64,000 nucleotides of DNA, taken from a virus. The stretch's first letter is position 1. Each line of letters starts with the position of its first letter. A program made the position numbers and the translations under genes. The notes beneath the pieces were generated by a model that saw nothing but the letters and a program-made list of their open reading frames with translations, did no database searches and was not told the origin of the DNA. This document shows positions 57,119 to 64,000 of this stretch, in pieces. Location: the IMG/VR virus record IMGVR_UViG_3300025131_000017, positions 17,556-81,555 of that record; one strand, given 5' to 3'.

Positions 57119-58927
57119 TTATGGATAAAATGGTTCATCATCCCTTATTGTTATTTTCATACTTCTAAATATTGCATCTATATCTACTTGAAACGGATTA
57201 TCCGTAGTAATAGAATGTGGTGCAGTATTTATATACATACCTTGACTATTAATCCCATCTGAGGTTGCTGTTGGGCTTCCAGCTGTTGTAGAGGTTGGAA
57301 TATCTATAATAATATAATCATCTGCACCCCTTTCAAATTTAATTGACGCTGTAAATCCAGCATTACCCGCAGCACCAGAACCACCATAATCACCTTCTAG
57401 TAATAACTGTTTAAATAATTCTGTGGCGTTGTCTTGGGAAACACCAGCTGTACCTGAACCACCAATAGTTGCAGCAGCTGTGTTGTTTACATCAGGCAGG
57501 GCAACAGAACAAGACATAGAATATTCTCTTGCACCTTCTCTTATCTCGTAAGGTCCTCTTGCTCTTGCCCCCTGTTTTCCGATATAATATCTAGGTTCTT
57601 CACTATTTGCAATAGAGATTGAAAAACTTCTAATTTTTGCAAAGGTTGTTCCAAAGTACTTTATTGTTCCTTCGGAGAAATAGTATGGTTTAGTTGTTGG
57701 ATAACCAGTACCAGTATTTGCAGAGTTGTGGGTTTGTTTTGCCATTCCTACATCATCCACATCAATAGCTTGCATTAATCCAAATCTAGGCATATTTGCT
57801 GTTACTGAAGCACCATTATATAAATTTGAACTTACAGTAGTTTGGTTTGCTTGGTTATGTATCATGTTCAAGAAATTTACTCCATCCCATGACATTGTTA
57901 CTATTGAACCTTCTTCTGCAGAAATGGATGCACTACCAATCATTCCTCCAACATACCTTCTGTCAAATTCAAATCCACTTTGTTCAGCACTATCTTTCAT
58001 ATGTACATGCCATGAAACAGTATCTAAATCTGTTGTTTCAATAATCTCATGTGTATAATAAGTAGCTGAATTTTGTTCTCTTACATAGGCTGATACTACA
58101 TGGTCAAAACTTAATGGGTAATTTAATTTAGCAACGTTTGTAGAAGGAAAAGATTCAATCTTTCTAACTTCTGTAGTTTTAGTAGTATTACTAGTATTTG
58201 CGGCATCATAAATGGTAATAATATCTCCCGCACTAAATCCATGACTACCTGCTAAGTTTAGGTAAACATCACCTTTTAGGTTTGCATTACCATTTAATTT
58301 ATCTGAACTTGATAAGGCAGCACTTCCTGTCACAGCGGATGGAACAGTTGTTACCTTACCTATTGGGAATCTTAATGCCCAACCATTTAATAACATAATA
58401 TCTGATACTGAACCTGTTAAAGTCTGCTGACCAGCGTAGGCTGCCGTAAAGTTTCTATTAGCTGTTGTGTTTAAGAAATATTTTCCTTCAATGCTCATCT
58501 CTGGGTCTGGAGTATCAATTGTTTCGTATACTCCCGGAATCCAAGAAATAAACTTACTTCTGTCATTAGGAGCAGGAGTACCTCCTACAGCAGTAACTTC
58601 TTTTACTTCTTGACTTGCGGCATGGTAAAAACTAGTAGGTCTATCTAGAGTAAGTGTGTTGCTATCAATTGCTTCAATACGTCTTACTTCATGTTCGGTT
58701 GTGGTATCAGCAGGTGTGCTAATATCAAATGTACCGATTCTAATAAAATCTCCAACCACAGCTCCTGATGCACTAGCAACAGTTATGCTTCTAGCCCCTG
58801 CCTTAGTTGCAGCACTAAGGGTAGTAGAAACAGAACCCGCTGTACCAGCCATAAATTCAGGGTCTGCACCTTGAACTGTTTCGACACCAAAGGTTAATTG
58901 TGCTTGGTCACTTCTATAAACTGCCAT
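57119..58927 (-). CDS. major tail tube protein with inserted beta domains, 602 aa
   Basis: Beta-rich with a tube-like C-terminal half (YYIGKQGARARGPYEIREG, SMSCSVALPD). Two inserted modules at about 43-112 and 218-284 share the pattern GDxIxI...EVRxIESx..LxLxxPLSF. Longer than most tubes because of these inserts. Tail tube assigned by position and composition. Confidence 0.75.
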   Translation of the reverse strand: MAVYRSDQAQLTFGVETVQGADPEFMAGTAGSVSTTLSAATKAGARSITVASASGAVVGDFIRIGTFDISTPADTTTEHEVRRIEAIDSNTLTLDRPTSFYHAASQEVKEVTAVGGTPAPNDRSKFISWIPGVYETIDTPDPEMSIEGKYFLNTTANRNFTAAYAGQQTLTGSVSDIMLLNGWALRFPIGKVTTVPSAVTGSAALSSSDKLNGNANLKGDVYLNLAGSHGFSAGDIITIYDAANTSNTTKTTEVRKIESFPSTNVAKLNYPLSFDHVVSAYVREQNSATYYTHEIIETTDLDTVSWHVHMKDSAEQSGFEFDRRYVGGMIGSASISAEEGSIVTMSWDGVNFLNMIHNQANQTTVSSNLYNGASVTANMPRFGLMQAIDVDDVGMAKQTHNSANTGTGYPTTKPYYFSEGTIKYFGTTFAKIRSFSISIANSEEPRYYIGKQGARARGPYEIREGAREYSMSCSVALPDVNNTAAATIGGSGTAGVSQDNATELFKQLLLEGDYGGSGAAGNAGFTASIKFERGADDYIIIDIPTSTTAGSPTATSDGINSQGMYINTAPHSITTDNPFQVDIDAIFRSMKITIRDDEPFYP

Positions 58928-58959
58928 TTATTTACTCCTATTTTGAGTAGTATATATAT

Positions 58960-58967
58960 ATTATACT
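58960..58967 (-). promoter_or_regulatory. late-type promoter motif AGTATAAT
   Basis: TTAGTATAATATATAT in the gap upstream of the tail tube gene; no -35 box. Confidence 0.6.
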
Positions 58968-58975
58968 AACTATAA

Positions 58976-59413
58976 TTAAGTTTCTAATAAAACCCCATTA
59001 TTTTCTAATTGAATATCTATTGTACCTGTCCAAATATTAGCTTGTTCTCCTACTTCTTCACTAAAATTTGTAAACATTATACGTTGAAAATTAGTTAAGG
59101 AATGTCGTCTTGAATGACACAACCTTCTAACTTCTAACATTAAATCGTAAAGTCTTTGTCTTCCATTTAAAGTATAAACTTCTAATTCAATTGAATAAGT
59201 CCTGTTACCATACTTGTGGTTACCTATGGGGGTTTCATCCATAGCGGGACTTCCTGTTCTACCTATAAGATGGTCTCCAACGTTTAAATCAAATCTGAAA
59301 GGTTGACTTGCACCATTAACAGTTACTAGTGATGGTTTTGTAACATTACTAGCATTCCATTGACTATTTAAATCTGTCATTACTGCATCTATTGGTATGG
59401 GTTCAGTTGCCAT
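58976..59413 (-). CDS. tail terminator-like protein, 145 aa
   Basis: Beta-rich with YSIELEVYTLNGRQRLYDLMLE and a late strand IWTGTIDIQLEN, resembling small phage tail terminator proteins. Between neck and tube genes. One-base overlap with the 59413 gene. Confidence 0.6.
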   Translation of the reverse strand: MATEPIPIDAVMTDLNSQWNASNVTKPSLVTVNGASQPFRFDLNVGDHLIGRTGSPAMDETPIGNHKYGNRTYSIELEVYTLNGRQRLYDLMLEVRRLCHSRRHSLTNFQRIMFTNFSEEVGEQANIWTGTIDIQLENNGVLLET

Positions 59414-60528
59414 TAAAACACCTCAAACGCCTTCATTCCATCTAATGCATCTGCAATCTCTTCTTGCCATGACGAAATTCTAGAACCAATATCCATTCTA
59501 TCCATTCCACTTACTACTAAGCCACCGAAATCAGCGTTTCTAGCTACATCTATTGCAGCCAGTTTCTTCGCTATGTCTTGGATAATTCCACCTTGTCTAA
59601 CATCTGTTTGAATATCTCTTCCATATAAATAAGTTACTTTCACAGGCATAGTAAATTCTCCTCCACCCCATCTCCAAACAGGTGCGTTGTAAGAAGTAAA
59701 TCTTGCTGGTAACAAGAAATACCTTGAAAATTGTACCATTCCTGTATCAGGAACTAAGAAAAAATCTTTTGTTCTACCTTGTCTTTTAGAATCCCAATTA
59801 GCACCATTCCAAATTTCTAAATCTAGAATTTTGTAAACATCAGCTTTATCTAAATGAAAACCATTCAAGTTAAACTGATGATACTCATTTGCAACATAGT
59901 TCGGTCTCCACGATTTTCTAGATTGCATATCTATATGAGATTGAGCTTCCATTATATATTGTTCAACAGTTGCTTTTGCAGGAACTGTAGAAGTTGTAAA
60001 GTCAGTACCACTAAGAACATTTTTAAGTTGTAATAACTCATAAACATCTTTAGTTGTACAGTAAGCAGCGTAGGGTCTCATTTGTATACGTTTTATTGTA
60101 GGGGCAGTGGTAACACTAGCAGTACTTACTCGAACCCAATATTTGGTTTCACTATTTATTGCGTCTGTTGCCCAATCACTAAGTAAGTTAGAGGGGAATA
60201 TTTCAGCTCCGTCTTTATCAAAAGCATATTGACCTCCCTCATCATCGTCCGGGTCTAATTGATACCTTCCTGAAGCTGGAACAAATGTTGTCCAAGCACT
60301 TCCATTGTAATATTGCCATGTTAATGCTCCTAAACTTCCAGCCGTATCTACATCAAAAACAGCCATATCAAATTTTGAATCATTCCCTATATATAAATAG
60401 TGACTTGATGCACCGAGAATGGAGAAGGAAGTTCCCGCAGGGGATTGTGCTTCTAGTGTAACGTCAGTATAACTACTTCCGTTATGTGTAAAAACTTTAT
60501 TAAATTCTGCTCCAGCAGTTGTTGCCAT
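59413..60528 (-). CDS. neck/head-tail connector-like protein, 371 aa
   Basis: N-terminal half beta-rich (fibre-like strands and WQYYNGSAWTTF); C-terminal half (about residues 170-371) has CTTKDVYELLQLKNVL...VEQYIMEAQSHIDMQSR, the helix pattern of head-tail connector proteins. A fusion of an adornment domain with a connector is likely. Confidence 0.65.
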   Translation of the reverse strand: MATTAGAEFNKVFTHNGSSYTDVTLEAQSPAGTSFSILGASSHYLYIGNDSKFDMAVFDVDTAGSLGALTWQYYNGSAWTTFVPASGRYQLDPDDDEGGQYAFDKDGAEIFPSNLLSDWATDAINSETKYWVRVSTASVTTAPTIKRIQMRPYAAYCTTKDVYELLQLKNVLSGTDFTTSTVPAKATVEQYIMEAQSHIDMQSRKSWRPNYVANEYHQFNLNGFHLDKADVYKILDLEIWNGANWDSKRQGRTKDFFLVPDTGMVQFSRYFLLPARFTSYNAPVWRWGGGEFTMPVKVTYLYGRDIQTDVRQGGIIQDIAKKLAAIDVARNADFGGLVVSGMDRMDIGSRISSWQEEIADALDGMKAFEVF

Positions 60529-60539
60529 TTATTCCCTCA

Positions 60540-60806
60540 CTAGGAGCTTTTTTCATCCCCTGTTTTATTTTTGATTGCTTCTTTAGCTTGTGCTACAACT
60601 TCTGGTGGAAGATTTTCTCCACCTTCTACTTGTGTCTCACTAGAGTCTTCTGTTTTTCCTCTAAGGTACATTAGTACACCTTGTAAGTTTTGTACTTGAC
60701 CTACGAGTTGTTCTCTGTGAGCATTTATTTTGTTTAGTTCATCGACTAAAACTTCCATTTTTTGAGTAACTGCTTGTAATTCACTTTGTACATCTATTTC
60801 TGCCAT
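60540..60806 (-). CDS. coiled-coil protein, 88 aa
   Basis: Residues 5-48 form heptads (QKMEVLVDELNKINAHREQL); acidic tail. Structural or assembly role likely by position. Confidence 0.65.
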   Translation of the reverse strand: MAEIDVQSELQAVTQKMEVLVDELNKINAHREQLVGQVQNLQGVLMYLRGKTEDSSETQVEGGENLPPEVVAQAKEAIKNKTGDEKSS

Positions 60807-60857
60807 TTTTCTTCTCTCCCATTATCTTGTTATCCCTTTTTATTAAGGGTCTTTATT

Positions 60858-60865
60858 ATTATACT
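60858..60865 (-). promoter_or_regulatory. late-type promoter motif AGTATAAT
   Basis: AATAGTATAATAATAAAG upstream of the coiled-coil gene; no -35 box. Confidence 0.55.
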
Positions 60866-60876
60866 ATTTTTTTATC

Positions 60877-61200
60877 CTATTTCCCTTGCCAGAAACGGTT
60901 GTTCATACTACTGTCGTCTGTCCAACCATCTACCTTAGTCCATGTTCCACTATCATAAGTGTATTTATTTCCTTCCCATCTAGCTGTAGAACCATCTCCT
61001 TCTACACTTGTTCCTGATGGCACGGTAACTCCTGTAACTAAAGTACAAGTGCTACTATTTGAATGCATACAAATAAATCCTCTTACCCCACTATCAAAAG
61101 GTCCTACAACTGTCTTCTTAGATTGTATGTCAACTGATTGGTCATCGTCAAAAGCGTATCTCACTAATTTTGTTGCGTTGTCTACTAATATTTTACTCAT
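60877..61200 (-). CDS. small beta protein, paralog of the 63660 gene, 107 aa
   Basis: Starts MSKILVDNATKLVRYAFDDDQSV and ends GNKYTYDSGTWTKVDGW. The latter is repeated as GDKYDYDGGTWTKRDDW in the 63660 gene. Lies immediately after the fibre gene. A fibre cap or assembly partner is plausible; unproven. Confidence 0.65.
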   Translation of the reverse strand: MSKILVDNATKLVRYAFDDDQSVDIQSKKTVVGPFDSGVRGFICMHSNSSTCTLVTGVTVPSGTSVEGDGSTARWEGNKYTYDSGTWTKVDGWTDDSSMNNRFWQGK

Positions 61201-61216
61201 CTAAATCTCCTTTGTT

Positions 61217-63625
61217 CTATGGTGCTATACCACCAATTAATAATGTTGTTGAAGTTAATGCTTTTCCTATTCTAGCAAAATCTGTCGATGAAGTCGATAA
61301 GCCCCCGGCAGATGTAAGCCAATACTCAGCCCCTACAGTTAAACTACTTTGATTTGTTGCTGTTGTTCCTACTGTATTGATATCACCTGTAGCTGTATCA
61401 GAAATTCCTGAGTTTGCGATACCTATGAAATTACCTGCATTGTCAGGTAAATCTGGTGCGGAAGCAAATAAAGCGGTTCCAACCTCTGCTAGTACTACAA
61501 TTTTATCCCCAGTACCACCTTTAATTATTTCCATTCTACCGTCAACATATGTAGTATAAAGTTTTTGACTATGTTTTGAAACAAAAGTTGTCCCTGAAAC
61601 ATAACCAACACCTATTTGAACTAAGTCTGTACCATTTGTCTTTGTTCTATCTTCGTGGGCATAAACTATATTACCATCACCAAGAGCAGTTACAACATTG
61701 TGATAAGAACCATCACCAGACGCTACAGCGGTTGCAGAACCCCAAGCACAGGTATTAGTACCTCCTCCTGTTACAGTTCCTACATACATTTCTGCTGCAG
61801 ATAAAGTTGAGTTACAGGAGAAATATACTGCTTTATTAGTTGAAGAATCAAAAGTCATGTCGGGCCAAAGATTAGAGTTAGCACCGGTGTTAGTATCTGT
61901 AACATGTACTTCTGAGCCATAAGCTATTGTATTAGTAGCTCCACCTGTTACAGTGCCAACTACAGAAGTTAATTTATTACTATCTCCTGAATCGGACCAG
62001 ACAACTAATACTCTGTCTACATTAGTATCATAAATAGCTTGAATACCATAAGTATCATATCCAACCGCATCTGAACTTAGTTGACATTCAGAACCTACTG
62101 CAATTGTGTTTGTGGTTCCTCCTGTAACAGTTAATACGTGAGAGTTTATTTCAGTACCATTACCAGTAGAAAATATAACAACAATTCTGTTTGTATCTGG
62201 GTCAAATACAGCTTCTATACTATCAGGATTATTGCCTGAAACAGATGCTTCTTTACCAGAATCTATTGCACAAGAATTGTCTGAATTATCTACTTCCAGT
62301 ACATATGCTTTCAATGTTCCATTATTAAAAAACACTACCATTCTGTCTACATTAGTATCATATACAAGTTGATTATGCCCACTAGTACCGGGATTAATTA
62401 CTACTTCAGAACCTTCAGTAAAATCCCCATTGCTATCAACATCAACAACTAAAGCCGTTGGGTAATTACTATTACCTCCATCTCGGTAAACACATACAAA
62501 CCTATCTTCATCTGGGTGATATAAAGCAGTAAAATACTCGTTCATACCAGTACTGTTTATACTAGTCAATGTTTTATTATTAACACCAGTTTGTAAAGCA
62601 GCAACTGTTTTAGCTTTACCTCCAGATGTTATGGCAACTTTATCTCCAGCAGAAATTGAACCATCAGCTACTAAGCTAACTGTACCTCCACCAGCTTCAA
62701 CATCTTCCCAAGCTGTAGCGGCACCTGCTCCAGCAGATGTTAATACTTGTCCATCAGTTCCATAATTAGTACCCCCAATTCCAATCTCTCCTTGCGAAGT
62801 AAATCTAAATTTCTCGGTTGCTGCTTCGGAATGTCCTGTCTTGAATATTAAATCTGTCGAGTTAACAGAGGCACTAAATGTTCCTTGAGCCACCGCTTCG
62901 ATACCAGCAGCTACTGTGATAGCATCTGTTCCACCCCCTTCGTGGGGAGCTTGGAACTCAATTTTTCCAATAACATCGTTTGCGTTGATGTCTGTAAGTG
63001 ATGTGGCAAGTAAAAGTTTACCTGTACTTGTGGTGGCATCCGCAGATGCTCCCATTATTCTTAATTGGTCCTCTGACTCATCCCATTCCATATAAGCTCC
63101 GGCAGAAGCCCCAAAGAATTTTACATCATGACCAGTGTCATCTACTCCTACAACTAATCCCCCTCCTGTAAGAGTTACTAGATTAGAAGAGTGAGTAAGT
63201 ATTACATCACCATTATTAAGGTTTATAACACCACCATCTGCTAAAAATAAATCCGACCACATTAAACTTGTGGTTCCTAAAGCTGTACCATTATTAGTAC
63301 CCGGAGATATACTGTTTTCAGCTAATACAACTTCTTTAGCGTTGTTGGCATAGAAGTTTATAGTATTAGCATCTTCAAAGTCTATTTTTGTTTGGTCATC
63401 TTCTCCAATTTTTATATCGGTTGCTAATAAAGAAGTTATACCTGTTTGGGCTGCATCAACATTTACTGTATTTGTAGATAATGTTATACCTGTTCCTGCT
63501 GTAAAGGCAGTTTTAGATATAGCAATAGCTGCAGATGCATTAATGTCTGCGTCTACGATGGCACCATCTAAGATACCAGCTGAAGATACACTCGCTTGTG
63601 ATGGTTCTGAACCAACAAATCCCAT
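61217..63625 (-). CDS. tail fibre-like protein with beta-propeller region, 802 aa
   Basis: N-terminal repeats DADINASAAIA and beta-helical-like strands (about 20-300). Residues about 365-720 contain some six blade-like repeats, each near YDTNVDRVLVVW plus a VGTVTGG(A/T)TNTIA loop. This suggests a propeller that could bind a host receptor. Ends FARIGKALTSTTLLIGGIAP. Upstream and downstream genes are paralogous to it or its partner. Confidence 0.75.
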   Translation of the reverse strand: MGFVGSEPSQASVSSAGILDGAIVDADINASAAIAISKTAFTAGTGITLSTNTVNVDAAQTGITSLLATDIKIGEDDQTKIDFEDANTINFYANNAKEVVLAENSISPGTNNGTALGTTSLMWSDLFLADGGVINLNNGDVILTHSSNLVTLTGGGLVVGVDDTGHDVKFFGASAGAYMEWDESEDQLRIMGASADATTSTGKLLLATSLTDINANDVIGKIEFQAPHEGGGTDAITVAAGIEAVAQGTFSASVNSTDLIFKTGHSEAATEKFRFTSQGEIGIGGTNYGTDGQVLTSAGAGAATAWEDVEAGGGTVSLVADGSISAGDKVAITSGGKAKTVAALQTGVNNKTLTSINSTGMNEYFTALYHPDEDRFVCVYRDGGNSNYPTALVVDVDSNGDFTEGSEVVINPGTSGHNQLVYDTNVDRMVVFFNNGTLKAYVLEVDNSDNSCAIDSGKEASVSGNNPDSIEAVFDPDTNRIVVIFSTGNGTEINSHVLTVTGGTTNTIAVGSECQLSSDAVGYDTYGIQAIYDTNVDRVLVVWSDSGDSNKLTSVVGTVTGGATNTIAYGSEVHVTDTNTGANSNLWPDMTFDSSTNKAVYFSCNSTLSAAEMYVGTVTGGGTNTCAWGSATAVASGDGSYHNVVTALGDGNIVYAHEDRTKTNGTDLVQIGVGYVSGTTFVSKHSQKLYTTYVDGRMEIIKGGTGDKIVVLAEVGTALFASAPDLPDNAGNFIGIANSGISDTATGDINTVGTTATNQSSLTVGAEYWLTSAGGLSTSSTDFARIGKALTSTTLLIGGIAP

Positions 63626-63645
63626 TAGTTTATTCCTCCTTTATT

Positions 63646-63653
63646 ATTATACT
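63646..63653 (-). promoter_or_regulatory. late-type promoter motif AGTATAAT
   Basis: ATGAGTATAATAATAAAGGAGG directly ahead of the fibre gene; no -35 box. Confidence 0.55.
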
Positions 63654-63659
63654 CATTTT

Positions 63660-63929
63660 TTAACCTTCCCAATCAGTATTCCAATCATCTCTTTTAGTCC
63701 AAGTACCGCCATCATAGTCATACTTGTCTCCATAGTAATCTCCCGGAACATTACTAACATCTTCAACTATAGTAGAGTTCCCACTATGTAAATCGCTAAT
63801 TATTAGCTCTGGTGGGTCTCCTACTGTTATGTCTTCAGATGTAACAGTTAGTGTTTTATCGTCTGCATAAACATATTTTACTCTTTTGGTTTCGCCTGTT
63901 ATTCCTGATGAAATTATTATTTTACTCAT
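63660..63929 (-). CDS. small beta protein, paralog of the 60877 gene, 89 aa
   Basis: Starts MSKIIISSG; KYVYADDKTLTVTSEDITVG; ends YDYDGGTWTKRDDWNTDWEG. Shares end motifs and start with the 107-aa gene. Located between a partial fibre-like gene and the 802-aa fibre gene. Confidence 0.65.
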   Translation of the reverse strand: MSKIIISSGITGETKRVKYVYADDKTLTVTSEDITVGDPPELIISDLHSGNSTIVEDVSNVPGDYYGDKYDYDGGTWTKRDDWNTDWEG

Positions 63930-63938
63930 TTATCTCTC

Positions 63939-64000
63939 CTATTGTTTAACTGGTGCATTTACTAATATTGTAGTTGCTGACAAGGCTCTACCTACAGGTG
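63939..64000 (-). CDS. C-terminal end of a fibre-like gene cut by the window edge
   Basis: The last residues, VGRALSATTILVNAPVKQ, align with the end of the 802-aa fibre (IGKALTSTTLLIGG). Start lies beyond position 64000. Probable paralog of the 61217-63625 fibre. Confidence 0.55.
   Translation of the reverse strand, partial: PVGRALSATTILVNAPVKQ

Overview
The window looks like the genome, or most of it, of a tailed double-stranded DNA phage (Caudoviricetes) of an AT-rich bacterium. Hallmarks are a large terminase, portal, prohead protease, major capsid protein, tail tube, a -1 frameshifting pair of tail assembly chaperones, a tape measure and tail fibres. I see no rRNA, tRNA, integrase, recognisable lysogeny repressor or CRISPR array, so a virulent lifestyle is the simplest reading. 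The host cannot be named. Class II ribonucleotide reductase, Hsp20 and a quinolinate synthase are cargo often seen in aquatic phages, but that is only a hint.

Layout: (1) 12-3530, + strand: tightly packed small genes of mostly unknown function, two possibly nuclease-like. (2) 3627-4808, - strand: a stand-alone nadA with its own promoter, beside about 570 bp of non-coding DNA with a G-rich tract. (3) 5446-8425, + strand, and 8866-16342, - strand: many small early-type transcription units, most with their own strong sigma70-like promoter and several with their own terminator. Six copies of a CGATATATCG palindrome lie in the gaps, and two short units look like structured RNAs. This zone encodes a C5-methyltransferase-like protein, a GP88-like protein and a DUF932 protein. 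(4) 16444-21451, - strand: many tiny genes, including a run of small membrane proteins, a Cys-rich peptide and a zinc metallopeptidase. (5) 21481-36075, - strand: head and packaging genes, with nrdJ and a phosphoesterase embedded among them. (6) 36080-50230, - strand: recombination, nucleotide metabolism and replication (RuvC-like, Cas4/RecB-like nuclease, RecA-like, methyltransferase, DNA polymerase A, deaminase, SSB-like, primase, DnaB-like helicase, sigma factor, Hsp20). (7) 50276-64000, - strand: the tail genes, with a duplicated fibre module cut by the right edge.

How it works together: early promoters use TTGACA with an extended -10 and no phage factor, and so should fire first. Hsp20, the sigma-like factor and the replisome share a promoter of this kind at 50261-50289. 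A second promoter motif, AGTATAAT with no -35 box, occurs in at least ten gaps of the structural and small-gene regions and is the natural candidate target for the phage sigma-like protein. Positions, motifs and hairpins were read directly from the sequence. Functional names rest on recognised motifs, and anything beyond them is marked as inference.
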